Source: Blasia pusilla
Taxonomy: Eukaryota; Marchantiophyta; Marchantiopsida; Blasiales
Direction of reading: 5' to 3'
Assembly (NCBI GenBank): GCA_050084515.1
Contig: CM114271.1
Span: forward strand, 31,806,001 to 31,870,000
Length of the DNA: 64,000 nucleotides
The translations under genes and the position numbers were made by a program. Position 1 is the stretch's first letter, and the number at the start of each line of letters is the position of its first letter. Under the pieces are notes generated by a model. That model searched no databases, had not been told where the DNA came from, and saw only the letters and a list, made by a program, of their open reading frames with translations. Shown in pieces: positions 1 through 11,859 of the stretch.

Positions 1-2760
1 GAAAATCCAAAAAATTTAAAAAGGTTTCACTTTATTTAATTTCTTTTTGTTCGTTGGTACAAGTAGTAGAGTACTGATATTGTATACTTCAATTGTGTCC
101 TCAACCAACGCATTCATTCTTCTTATAAGATGCTAAGAACGTTGCCATTATTTTAAATACAATAAAATATATTTTACATGAATTATTAAATATAAGGTAG
201 ATTTTAGAAAATTTAAAGAATAGACTCAAATTTAAATTAAAGGGATTCTCATGAAAATTTCAATTTACGGGAAAATTAGGAACTAAAAAATATGGGCTTA
301 AATTTTTATTTATTGAAACTTATTACAACAAGGGGTGAAAATTTAGGCTATTCTTGCATACATCCTCTATCACTAATGGAAAAACTCATGAAGGAAGATC
401 TCCCTCCAATCCTCTCTTCAAATTTAAATTCGACATTTATTTTCAAATTTTGCATGAAAGAACATATTATAAATTTCAGTCTCAAAAATAGAAATTTTCA
501 AAAATTTTAACACATGAGACGCCAAGATATTCAGAAAAATTATATCTCTTTAGAAAATCTCACTATTCCCTTTAATTTGAAAGTTATTCTATTCGATCAA
601 TTAATTTTTTATTCTATTCTTTAAAAAATTGTATTTTTACTCTCTTGTAATAATCAATATGAAATAAAATTAATCACCTTTGAAAAACTTGGGAACTCCT
701 AGATCATATAGTACAAGAAGTGCAAATAGAAGAATCACCATATAGGTTAAAGACATAATTAAAGTGAGCAATATCGATAAATGTACTAATTAAAAACAGA
801 ATCCAAAAAACGAGAATAAAAAAAAGAATGGAATAAAGGAAAAAAAGGGGAAAAAGAGAGAGGAAAAGAGCCTTTGAAATCCAAAATCACAATGAATTAG
901 AGGAGGACCCTAAAACCTAACTCGACTTTTTGACTCTACGTGTCAAAGTATCTATACCAAAGGTTCCGTAGTTAATGTAGTAGCAAGAATCATGAAGTTA
1001 AGAAATGAGGGATGTGACTAATGACTTTATCCCCTCTGCTTTGGAAGTTTTTGGACACTTACATAATCGCTTACATATGCCGTTTGATATTTTTCTAACA
1101 ACACATGCTCATCATTCCCTTGAAAATCATCAACTCATATATATCTTTTCTCAAAATCCTTCTCCTTCCGGGTGTTACGACATGAACAAGCATGGGCATT
1201 GTTATATAGGGTCAAAGTGATGAGTGTATGCCATTCATCTCGTCGTTCATTCACATGTTATCCACTACAAGTGTTCTTTTCCTATTTATTTCAAATCATT
1301 ATTCATGTAACTGGTTGTGCATATATTTTTTCCTTTCTTGCCTCCTTCCCCTCTTGGGATGAGGTTCACTTTCCTTGCCATCTCATTCCTTGAGGTCTGT
1401 TTTCTTCTTCAAGTGGATGATTTACAACTTCACATGATGTTTTAATTAGCTAAGAAATCCATCTAATTTACACTTCCTTATTTACAATCCAACATCCCCA
1501 AATGTTGGAATGGCCGCGGGAAGAAGAGGAAGTGAAAATGATATTCAATTTTAGTTTGAATGCAAAAAAAAAAGGATTTTGGGGAGGGGAGTGGGCACAT
1601 GGGATTGAGGGAATTCCAATATGGATTCTTGGGGTCCATTATCTACATATTATTTGTACCATGTGTAAATCATATTTAGGAGTTATGGAGAACCTCCTTA
1701 ATTGCCCATTCCATCGTCCCTTATGTCCCCTTAATGGTAAGAGAAGATAAATTTTTACTATGCATTATGTTTTAGTAGGGTTTTCTATAATCTATATTAC
1801 GATGGGCGATCCTATATGGACAATAAGACAAAATAGTGGGAAAATAAGACAAAATATCAACATGTTTTACATTTGATATTCTAGGAAAGGAAAATGAATG
1901 TAAATGGAAAATATAAATTCTTTCATTAATTAAGAATTTAGGTAGTGGATGTTAGTTTGGTGGGAAGGGGAAGAGTAGGCATTGTTTAAACCTTTATGGA
2001 AGAGTGAATTATTTAGGGGAGTTCGGCATTATTTAAATTTTAATTGAAACGTAAAATTATTTCAAAATTGAAATTTCATCACGTTCTTAAAATTTAAAAA
2101 TATCTAATTATATTTTAATTAAAAATTAATTAAAAATTAAATAAAAATCATTTTCGTGTTACTCACGGGCATACTAACTAGTCCCTTAAGTAGTTCTTGT
2201 TAGGTCCAATGGTTTAACTCTTGTTTTGTAGTGACAACATCCCCAGCCCCACATTTCAATTTTAATTTATTTATATATAAAAATAGAATTGTATGTATTC
2301 CTACGGAAGAAAAAGGGAGGGAAGACGTCCGAAGGGCTAATAAAAAAGCCCTATTGAAATTACCCACCCCGCGTTTTGGATGGGTAAAAGGTAAAGTCTT
2401 CGCCATACTCCAGTGTTGGACTAATTCAACGTTCACTCAGGGTTCGATTACTCCCCAATGATCGGGGAGATCCGGGGTTACGAGTAAGGCTAGCCGGTTA
2501 AATCTGAGAATTTCCGATTAATTTTAAAGCTGCCTACGATTTGAGGACGCTCTTTGTATTTCGTATCTGAAAACCGGTTCATAAACCGGAATTTCCGTTT
2601 CCGATTTACGATTCCCGGTAATGTACCGGGTCCACGGAAAAACTCCCCGAACCCTGTTACTCCCTCGCTGTGGGAGGAAACCCCGCAGGGTGGGGTCCAC
2701 CTTTTCACAAGGTAGTCCCACCACCGAGTAACAGGGGTGTTCATTGTCAGAGTGAGAGAA
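1..2760. other. AT-rich intergenic region without recognisable gene
   Basis: Strongly AT-rich sequence with many poly-A/poly-T runs. The open frames here are short, overlap on both strands and show no family resemblance. GC content rises after about 2.3 kb towards the WRKY promoter. I see no transposon termini, RNA gene or coding trace that I could defend. Confidence 0.6.
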
Positions 2761-2766
2761 TGGCCA

Positions 2767-3278
2767 AGTCAAACATACCCAATGCTTCGTTTTCTCTTCC
2801 ATGCTCCGGTCTTCATTCCGCTTTGAGAAAGCGCTTATCGGTATTCGCGTCGCGAGATCTTGTCCGCATTCTTCAAATGCCTCTTACGAGAGGCTCCATT
2901 CATTCAAGAACAAGGCAAGCCCAGAGTTCAGAGGTCAAGTATGTGTGTATAAGAGAGAGAGAGAGAGGTCGCGCACCTGTGAAATACAACCCGCGTATTG
3001 GCTGGATGGTGCGCACGCAGAGAGAGAGCCGAGGTTTCTTATGACAGCCAAATTTGTATGTTGTAGTTCACAACTTTGACGGGTGTAGTTCTCTGGAGTG
3101 TTTTCGTGTATGAGAAGGTGATAAAACGTTTTCATCAGAAGAGAGAAATAAGCTTGAATGAGAAAGAACCAGGGCAGATAGCGGCTGCAGGCGATGAGCA
3201 TTCGAGCTGAAAACTCAACTAGAGGATGCCATTGTGAACACCTGGTGGAGCGGAATTTGGGATGGGACCAGAATTGAC
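2767..3278 (+). promoter_or_regulatory. Putative WRKY promoter / 5' leader with W-box-like cluster
   Basis: Upstream of the WRKY start codon are four TTGAC cores within about 500 bp. Two are full W-boxes on the minus strand (AGTCAA at 2767-2772 and GGTCAA at 2934-2939); two are TTGACG on the plus strand (3076-3080 and 3274-3278). An (AG)n run lies at 2952-2966 just after a weak TATA-like GTATAAG. W-boxes are the established binding site of WRKY proteins, and clusters in WRKY promoters commonly mediate auto- or cross-regulation. Regulation of this gene by WRKYs is inference; the transcription start is not known. Confidence 0.4.
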
Positions 3279-3567
3279 GATGGCTCCTTTTGATAGGCAT
3301 GCTTCGAGGATTACACTGACATAGTTCGGTGATATAGTCGAGTTAATTTAATCGTTTACAGGGACGGAGCTTTGCCGAAGAGGAAGGGCACGCGCATTGT
3401 CCCGAAGTCGACATCGCAACGTAATAGATAGTGCAGTTTGGATCTCACAACTCTCCGGGGACGGTTTGAGTAGAGCTTTCGGACAGGTGTTTCCGCAGAT
3501 TTGAAGTCTCTGCAATTGGATAGACCAAATTCAGACGATTGATACAATCCTTTGAGACATTTATCCT

Positions 3568-5942
3568 ATGGAACAGGAGTCAGAAGGCCAGGCAAAAATG
3601 AGTCCTCTAGACTTCGAACGGAAGGTGCGTTTGGAGGCACTGTCGGTATGCCAACGCCTGGAGCAGCGAATCCGAGATGCACCAGAAGGATTTCTAGGAA
3701 TTGCTCACGGAGAGGAAACACAAGAGATTCTGAATGCGTTCGCGACCACCGTGGAGACTTTCGGCAAGCTGATCCGTATGCTCTCTGCCTACCCCAACGG
3801 TTCACGCAATGCCGCCTTCCCTATCACAGCCGAGGACACCAAGTCTCAGGAACAAATCGGCAGGGTAGGAGCTATGCCTTTAAATGCTGAGAGTCCGTTG
3901 TTGTCAACTACCAACACCGCCGAAAGTACTCCGCCCCATTCCCCTCGACGCCCCCCTGGTTCTACTTCCAGTCGCTTGATTATGTCCAGCCCGAACATAA
4001 GCCCCTGTCACACTCCACTCAGCGGTAGTGGAATGTCTGATGGCTCTCCTAGACGACAGAATGCAGTCGCCCTGGATTCGGATGGGGAGGTGGCCGATCG
4101 TGTGCGGCGATCGACTAACACTTCAAACAGCGCCGAGATGGAGGCTAATGAGAAGCAGGCTCTGTCTAAGAAAAGGTAGGACCCATCCATTTCAAACCGC
4201 AGAATAAGAGCTCATTCCCAAACCCGGGGACGGGACGATCGTGTCAGCAGAGGACCTGTATTGAGAATCTGCTCTGACTCTATACTCGCAGCGCTGTCAA
4301 TTTCCATCCGCAATTTCAACGATTTGTGATTTTTCTGATATATGTTCGTACTCGTTGTTCGCTGCAGGAAGTACTTGCCCAAGTATTCATGTAAACAACT
4401 TGCCACGGGCTCTGACCCAGGAAACGATGGACCTCCGGATGACGGATACACTTGGCGCAAATATGGACAGAAGGACATCCTGAACTCAAGCTATCCAAGG
4501 TATGTGCAGTTTTCGATTGATCACGAGCCTGTCTTCTCGACCTTACTGGAATGAATTTGCTGTCATCTTCAATACTTTCAATTTGGTGGTCGCACTTAGG
4601 TCACAGGTGAGGAATATTTCCGAATGTATGTTCTCTTGCGATCGATCTCTGTCAAGCCCTGTAGACAATTTATTTCACCCGAATAGTCTGTTCCAGTTTC
4701 AGAATCGTTTTTCTTGAATCGCTCAATTCGACTGCTAAACCTGTTATTGCTTCACTCTTGCCGTCTGATCTCAAGGATGTGCAAAGAACGACGGATACTT
4801 CATCCGGTTCCCGTCTTTTCTAGAGCAAATGAAGTCCCTTATCGATGACCGCGGAGTCTGATTGCGTTATTAATTTGATTCTGTGCAGAAGCTACTACCG
4901 GTGTACGCACAAACATGACTTGGGATGTCCGTCCACGAAGTTGGTTCAACGTTCAGATAAGGATCCTACAATGTTTGATGTTACTTACCGAGGTGATCAC
5001 ATCTGTCCGTCCATGCAACAGCGAACAAACTGGCCTTTTGCTGTGGCACCTAGCCAAATGGCAATCCATGAGCTGCTCAATTCCGATCCAAACATTTCCA
5101 ATGCAATCATGGCAGCTACCATTGGCAACCTCCGTACCAATATACCCAGTCAAAGTCAGGAGAATGTTCTCCTAGGAATATCCCCAGCTGCACAGTCAAC
5201 GGCAGGGTTGGCTGTTCCCCACTCATCCGCTTCAGATATGAAGCAAACGCATCCGACGACCGCTCCGGCTCCGGCTCTCAATCAAACCTTAGCCGGCGGG
5301 TTTTTTTTGGAAGGGCATCCCATGGCTGTTTCCCGAGGCTCGGGCACTCACCGGTGTAGTATTTCGCCAAACTCGGCTTCCGCTAACCAGTCCTCTCAGC
5401 AGTCTTTCCAGGCACGGACAACAGCAACTGATGGCATTTGTCGGGCGGAATCCTTTCTCATGAATCTCGTACTTGGAACAAGTCCACAAACCGTGCAAAG
5501 AACTGATGGTCGTGGGTCCACGGCATTTGACGACTTATCAGATTATGGTCAACTCCATTCGCAAAAGGACACGGAGGCCGAGCGTGAAGATGGGGGTCAG
5601 GCTAGGACTCGGTCAGTGAATAATATCGAGGTGATGAGAAGTTTAGAAAGATGGCCTGATCCTCTAGAGTCGCAATTTTCTGTTTCTTCACACCAGGCCG
5701 TACATGATGAATTAACTGGCGTATACTGTGTATCTCCATCTAATTCTGAAGTGCTCTCGAACCAGCAACAAGAAGTAAGATGTCCATACAATAACTTGCC
5801 TCCGATGGAATCCGATGCTTCGGAGGTGATCTCCGAACAAACACCGTTACCTGGTTCTCCCTACAGTCCCATGGCTGGGTACATGATTGGTAGCCCTGGT
5901 TGCCATCCGCATATGTACGTGGACATTGACCAGCCTTGGTAA
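3568..5942 (+). CDS. WRKY: Group III WRKY transcription factor (3 exons)
   Basis: Sequence-specific nuclear transcription factor binding W-box DNA. Model: exons 3568-4175, 4368-4499 and 4889-5942, GT-AG introns both in phase 2, 597 residues. The WRKY domain spans exons 2 and 3. It has WRKYGQK preceded by DDGYT, then a zinc finger of form C-X7-C-X23-H-X1-C, which defines group III. The second intron falls in the arginine codon after SSYP, the conserved WRKY intron position. The N-terminal exon has an amphipathic segment (about residues 17-65) like the helical region of other group III members, then a Ser/Pro-rich stretch and a basic KKRKY just before the domain. The C-terminal ~300 residues are Ser/Gln-rich and probably disordered. 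ATG 3568 is the first in-frame ATG of the exon. Group III members act mostly in defence, salicylate and senescence responses in flowering plants; the role here is unknown. An AATAAA lies at 6625-6630. The finger geometry makes the family call very firm. Confidence 0.95.
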
Positions 5943-7600
5943 CCCGCTGGATCTAAGAAAGAAGAATACCCTCTGTATATTTCACCGGGCAGGGTGGGGT
6001 AGCCGGAGTCTTCCACCATCTTCACCCCCGTGTAACGAAGATGCCTTCTATTCCTCCTGTTCAATCTTGATCGGATCCCAAACAAAAATGTACATAGCTC
6101 TGGCCAGCAAATTATCGACTTGCCATTCATTGATAGAGATGAACGGCATTGGTTTAATCCTCGGCGGGGGATTAAACCAAAATTTGTGGTGCAAGAAGTA
6201 CAAGTCTAGTCAGTTAGAGTACGCCAAGTGTAGAAAAAAGTTTCGCAACCTTCACATTATTCTATGCAGATGTAATGGATGGTGTAGTAATCCATCGACC
6301 GTCCATGACCTCGGGCGGGCGAATTTTCGAGTGGATGTTCATTGTAGAGTAGTTTAGAGCTTCACCCCATACGTGTGAGGAGTAGGTGGTTTCTTTGCGA
6401 TATACCAAGGCGATAGAAGCCTCATTACTTCGAATAAGAACACGTTACCACAATTATTTAATACAGGTGTAATTTATCTTATGAAGTAAAGTCCGCGGCA
6501 GCTCATGGATCTGATGTTCCAAGTTGAGTTGGAAGTATGCACTAGTAAGAATGCCCCTGTGATGATTAGATTGAGAATAATAGGAAGACAATTGCAAGAT
6601 ATTCGTCCTTCATTCCTACTAACTAATAAATAAGGTAGTTGATTCCTAACCTGCTGCTATCGTAGTAGTCACGCATGCACGAATGTACTACGTAAGGGGG
6701 ACCACTCCCATGCCTTGTCACTCACAGGTTATCCAGTTAAGAGGAGATGAACTAGAGCGATGCCCTGTTGTGATTCTTCAGAAGAAATGGCTATTGTGTG
6801 TGCTGTCTCCTCGCTCTCGTCTCTCTTTCTGTCCGCTTCTCTCTCTTCTTCTCTTGCTTCATCTTCTTACAACGTGGGAGTGCGCTTGCCAGGTATTACA
6901 TTGCACACACTTCCACCTTTTCTCTACTTGTTTCCCTTGCCTGTGGAATGGAGAGATGAGAATTTTGAGGCTTTTCTTACGCAACCTTCCACAGGAAACA
7001 TTCGGAAGTAGCTATGGGAAAGAGCTCCTTGATTCAATTGTTCTTTAAAATGAAAAAATTCAGCACGCAAGAAACATAGACGGTTTGAAAAATCTCCAGG
7101 AGTCTAGAATCTCTACAAACTTATTTATCTCTTTTGAGAGACATGGAATCATCGGCTGGAGTACGAGTTACATAACGTACTTGGATATTTGTACAGTTAA
7201 TGAAAATTATCATTACTAAAGTGGAAATAGGCGATCGGTTCGTGAAGACTCTCACACATCACCAGAAAGGAGCTATACACGAAACTTGGTTGGAGGAGAG
7301 AAAAGAGTTTCACGAAAAGCCTAGAAAAGAGTCGCAAGAACTATCGCCAAAGAATCTACATCTTCGGTATCAGACGTATGCTACTTGCAAAATTTCTACC
7401 TGCAATGCCGAAACAATCTCATCACATGTAATCACAACTGAAAAAAAAAAGACCTGGATACTCCTTTGGGAAGAAATACGTTCATAAGGCTTCATAGGAG
7501 GCGAAGAGATTCCTACAACAAGAATCGTCATCGCACGACTTCTGACAAAGCGCTCAATAGTTCTTCAGGGAAATCCGTAAGCACAATTGAGCGTCCTTCT
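5943..7600. other. WRKY 3' flank, no further gene seen
   Basis: Probably begins with the WRKY 3' UTR; a possible polyadenylation signal AATAAA lies at 6625-6630. Beyond it only short, compositionally biased open frames occur, for example a CT-rich tract near 6800-6880. No transposon ends or RNA gene recognised. Confidence 0.4.
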
Positions 7601-7613
7601 TGGGACTCGACAT

Positions 7614-8400
7614 CTAGAAGTCGTGGAGATGATGCCAATTTGCAACACTTTTCTTAAACACGTTAGAAAAAGTTATGCCAACTGGAGAATTGTCTGGCCG
7701 CCTAAAATTAACGAAAATAGTAAAATACATGCAATCGCAGAGAATCACTTGGAGAAAAATCCAAGAACATCCATTCCCATAAAGCCACCGCACGCTTTGC
7801 GTTTCGTCCCAGATATGCGACCTCTGCTCCAGAATCAAAAACCTCGGGTTCTCCCGATTCTCACGAGGCGACAACAACATGAGGGATAGCGGCATTTTAA
7901 GCCAGCTCGAATTGTTCACATGTTTGAGAGAAGTCAAGAGTTATGCAATCTCAAGCTCCGATTTGAGGAGCCAAGAGAGCTAGGGGAATCAGGTTCATTC
8001 CCCCCTTCAACAATCTTTCGCAGGATTTGGCACATTAGCTCAGCCACGGCAGCCAACTCCAACAACGGGTCTGCACGTGCGGCTTCATTAAACTGAGCGC
8101 ACATGACCATGTGAGATCGAAGAGCTTCTTCTATAGATGCGCACTCCAGGCGTCCTTGCTCATAGCTTCAATGCTGGATCTGTGAAAAAGCTACTCTCGC
8201 GCTTTCACCGGTTTTGCATACGAATTTGGTGCATTCGTAGGAAGGAAGAGCCATAAGAACCGGATTTGGTGCACAGAGAGATTTAATCTCGTCTTTGGGC
8301 CGCTGGAAAAATTGAGGCTGTAATCCGGACCACTCACTGATTATCGCCTTTCACACAATTGCCACAATGGCTTACCTATCAGTTTCCTTAGCCTCTCTCA
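7614..8400 (-). pseudogene. Decayed coding tract of unknown identity
   Basis: On the minus strand several stretches read like protein but are split by stops and frame changes. From about 8350 to 7936 one frame is open except for a single TGA near 8168; it includes the segments EWSGLQPQFFQRPKDEIKSL and ECASIEEALRSHMVMCAQFN. Between about 7870 and 7720 another frame reads DSGAEVAYLGRNAKRAVALW. Amino-acid composition and the length of the open segments argue for a former coding sequence. DSGAEV is reminiscent of an aspartic-protease DSGA motif, so an old retroelement gag-protease is possible, but I cannot assign a family. It could also be part of a broken host gene. Confidence 0.3.
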
Positions 8401-8466
8401 CACAAAATTCAAATTAAATCCAACAGCAATTGATGTCGCTGCTTGATTTAGGCGAGGCATATAGTG

Positions 8467-8622
8467 GCCACCCTCCTCGTTCCCGACCTCCGATTGAGTT
8501 TTCTGGCCACCCTCCTCGGCTAGTAGCTATAATCGAATTTTTCTGCTACCTTCCTCGCTTGTAGCTGTAATCGAGTTTTCTTTGCACCCTTCTCGGCTAG
8601 TAGCTGCTACAGTTTCGGATCC
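8467..8622. repeat. 39-bp minisatellite, about 4 units
   Basis: The motif GCCACCCTCCTCG (with variants) starts at 8467, 8506, 8545 and 8584, an exact 39-bp period. Between the motifs is a GTAGCTATAATCGAGTTTTCT-like segment. The last unit is degenerate. It sits between the decayed coding tract and the truncated 3' side of LINE copy A. Confidence 0.8.
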
Positions 8623-8703
8623 GATTTTAAATGCAATTCCAACGCCTCCACTCGCTCCACCTCTACCAAGTTCGGCCTCTCCCTTCTCGAAAGTAGACTG
8701 CAT

Positions 8704-9021
8704 TCATTCCTCAATTCCTAGCCTATGAGACCCAGTTCTATGTCGTGTACTACTATGATGTAAGATCGTGGAGATCCCCGCAAGAAGGTATCCTTGTTCA
8801 CAATATACAAGCATAGGATTAACATGAAGTTGATAGAACTCTATTTTGTGCCCGGGTTGCTCCAAATAATATTGAGAAATTGCTTCTATAGATGCTCGCG
8901 GAGTGCATTCCGTTTCAAGTCCTAATCGCGTTCTACCACATTCCACTTTGAAGACCAAGTCACCACATCCGCAATCCACCCTATGGAACGTGTGGCTTGC
9001 AAAGCTTGATGAGGGAGGCAA
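8704..9021 (-). pseudogene. LINE A ORF2 C-terminal fragment
   Basis: Open stretch matching 27800-28100 of copy B: shared segments include FYQLHVNPMLVYCEQGYLLA and TGSHRLGIEE. It stops before the Cys/His zinc-binding motif that copy B retains. Frames on either side are disrupted. Confidence 0.7.
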
Positions 9022-9454
9022 GAAACATCGAGAGATCTCACCCTTCGATATAAGTGATGGTCAAGTAGAGAGCTTCAACCTCTAGAGGAAGACAACCTGT
9101 TTTTGCAAGAAAAATAGCATAAGGAGTTTGGTTTCTTATACCCAATTTTTCTTTTAGAAAGATCTTTTGCACCCTCTCCAACTTGTCTTCTTATAACTAG
9201 GGCCCCAAACTTGAGTCCCATATAAGACCACCGACAACACTAAGCTCTTAAATAAGAACTTCCTAAGATCTCAAGACACAAGATGAGCTCTTCTACATCA
9301 ATTTAAAAATGAATATAGAGCTTTGTAACCAGCTTCTATTCTCTTTTACACGCAAAGTGCCCAACTATAGTCATGAGAGAAATCAATGCCTAGATATTTG
9401 AAACACTTCACTTGTTCTAATTATAGACCTTTGTAAGAGAACGAGAATTTAGAT

Positions 9455-10395
9455 CTAGTACCCACTAATGACTTTAAACTTCTCCATATTAACCTCTATC
9501 TGATTCTGGGTACAAAAACATGTCAAAGTGTCGAGGTGTTTTTGTAAACTAATGCCATCACGTAATATGATATCATTTGTATACAATAGAGCTTTGATGA
9601 CAAAGTCTCCAAGCATGACACCTTCACTATCACATTCCTCCAACCACTTTTTGATATAATTTATGAAAACTTCAAATAGAGTAGGGGAGAGAGGGCAACC
9701 TTGAATGACTCCAAAAGTACTTAATATCTCTTGAGTTTGTGAATCTGTGATCTTGGCCCGAACGGAATGGTACAACATGGCCACGGACGGCAACTAGTAG
9801 ATTTGATGGTACTCCAATGGTTGGCAGCCTATCCCATAACAACTTACGAGATACGGTATCAAAAGTTTTCTTGAAATCGATGAAACCACAAAACAAAGCT
9901 TTCCCATTGCCCTTAGATTTCTCCCATAAAATACGTAAGACCAAGATATGGTCAATGGTGTTGTATGTTGGGGCGAAAACCAGCTTGGACCCGTGCTCTC
10001 TTTTGGAAAGACTCTGTCCATGCGCTCAACTTTGACTCCACCAATTTCCCAAACAGCTTGGCAAAAACACTACCGACCATGATAGTGCGATAGTTTGTCA
10101 CCAAATCCTTCCTTCTTGATTTATGAATAGGAACAATCTCCTGTAGTGACCAAGTAGAAGAAAAACCATAGATAACAACATCACTCAATACTTTGGTAAG
10201 GATCGGTCCGATAGAATCTCCTCCCCACTTGAGAAGTTCAATAGAAAGACCATCCAAATCCTCATATTTGCCATTTGCTAATATTCTAAGTTGAGTCATC
10301 ATCTTTGCTTCAGAGAATAAGCCTAGTATTCCTCCACAACGCGACATAGATATAGCATGGGGAAAGAAGTAGAGCTTTTCAGCAAAAGATATCAA
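9455..10395 (-). pseudogene. LINE A reverse transcriptase, catalytic motif lost
   Basis: Three overlapping open pieces (9952-10395, 9672-9944, 9455-9793) together cover an L1-type reverse transcriptase domain and are interrupted by frame changes. Recognisable parts are DLDGLSIELLKWGG, NYRTIMVGSVFAKLFGKLVE, FCGFIDFKKTFDTVSRKLLW and the palm motif. The catalytic YADD box of copy B reads YTND here (about 9572-9583), so an essential aspartate and its neighbour are replaced. The domain is therefore inactive as well as frameshifted. Confidence 0.85.
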
Positions 10396-10509
10396 AGACT
10401 GGAAAGCAAGAGTAGGTTTTGAATACCATACTACTAATTGTCTTCAGAATGATTTGGGATCGTCATGGAGTTCCTTTGTTAAGGACTCTTGCTTCCGCTG
10501 CAAGAAAAC

Positions 10510-11775
10510 TCATTTCTTGGATTTCACCAAGTATTTATAAAGGCGCGTCATGATAAGCCAACTTTGGATATCCAAAGATTTGTCCACTGACCTTAACCTT
10601 GCTTGCTTGCATTCAAAGTCAAACCAGCCATTACAAGGCAACCTCCTAGCACTTCTATTTCTGTGTCGGGAAAAGAACTTGGATGCAGTGTTTTTGAGCA
10701 ATTCGGTTAATTGCAAGCTTTCTGTCTCTGGATCAGAACTCCATATAATGTGAGTCAAGAGTTCTTGTAAATCTAGCCTATAAAGATTTTTTTTACCAAG
10801 ACCTAAGCGAAACTTCAGAGAAGCTAAAACATATTGACATGTAGAGAGAGGAATTGCCTTTGACATTGAAAGAGTAAGCAAAAAAGGGGCATGATCTGAT
10901 TCAGGATGAGGGTCTAAAATGTCAAATGTAGAGATATGAGAGCTATAAGTGGACGAGGAGAGAAGATAGCCAATGGTGCTCGCATCGGTAGAGGTGAAAC
11001 ATATATTGGAGTGAGAGTTTGGAAAATGAGAGGTTCCATTAAGAACTTTCAAATTACAAGTGGCTCCGAAAGTTAAAAAATGCTCTATCACAGGATTTGT
11101 AGAAAGATCTAAAGAGATTCAAGACCACAAACCATCCTCTGGTTTTTCTAGAAGAGGAGCAGTAAAAGAATCACTAAATTGGGTAAATTGAGCAATACGT
11201 GTACGAGCATTGAAATCCCCAACTAGAAAGACTTCACCTTTGCTTTGATATTTGAGAACATCCCCAATAAGTCGGTGGAACGGTTGACTTTGATTGTAAG
11301 TGCGTGTTGAGTAGATAGGCATGGACAGTGGTGCAAAATAACGAACTACCAAATAACAATAAGATCCCCCAACCAAACCAAGACGTAGCCAATGATATTG
11401 GCCCCCGATATCTTGATCTTCTAGTGCAAATTGGTTTTCCTTTTCTATCTCTTGCTCTTGATAGAAAGAGATATGAGCAACCTTTGTAGCTTCAGTATAA
11501 GATTTCATTTTCACTTCCAAAGTTTCAACAACCTCATGCAATTCTGAACTATTGGGAGTAGTCTCTAATGATGATGCTTTCTCTTGAACATCCACAACAG
11601 ATTTGGAAAGATCCACCATCACACTAGAGCTATCTTTCAACTCCTTTTTCAAAACCTCTAGCGTTCCTTTCAACTCTCGAATTTGAATATGTGCAAGGTT
11701 CAATTGAGAAGTTTGTACCTTGAATTTTTGCCGAAGCTTTTTCAATTCATGCAAGACCACTTGCATGAGATTCAA
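10510..11775 (-). pseudogene. LINE A ORF1 coiled coil fused to ORF2 endonuclease
   Basis: The open stretch 11119-11775 begins with a heptad-rich coiled coil (LHELKKLRQKF onward), as in ORF1 of copy B. It runs directly into the middle of the apurinic-type endonuclease (FLVGDFNARTR). The endonuclease continues at 10510-11091 with the SDHAP motif near its end. In copy B about 650 bp lie between these two points, encoding the ORF1 nucleic-acid-binding part and the start of the endonuclease. Copy A thus carries an internal deletion that creates an in-frame chimera. Whether the chimera was ever expressed is unknown. Confidence 0.75.
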
Positions 11776-11859
11776 GATTTTGTCTTAAGTAGTCATCATG
11801 CAGTGGACTTCAGTACATCCCAGATATTACACGACCTCCAATCAAGTAGAGCATAAACT

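Noticed and set aside
2670-3300. Overlapping 90-124-codon open frames upstream of the WRKY gene on both strands
   Set aside because: They overlap each other on both strands, include simple (AG)n sequence and show no family features; more likely promoter and leader.
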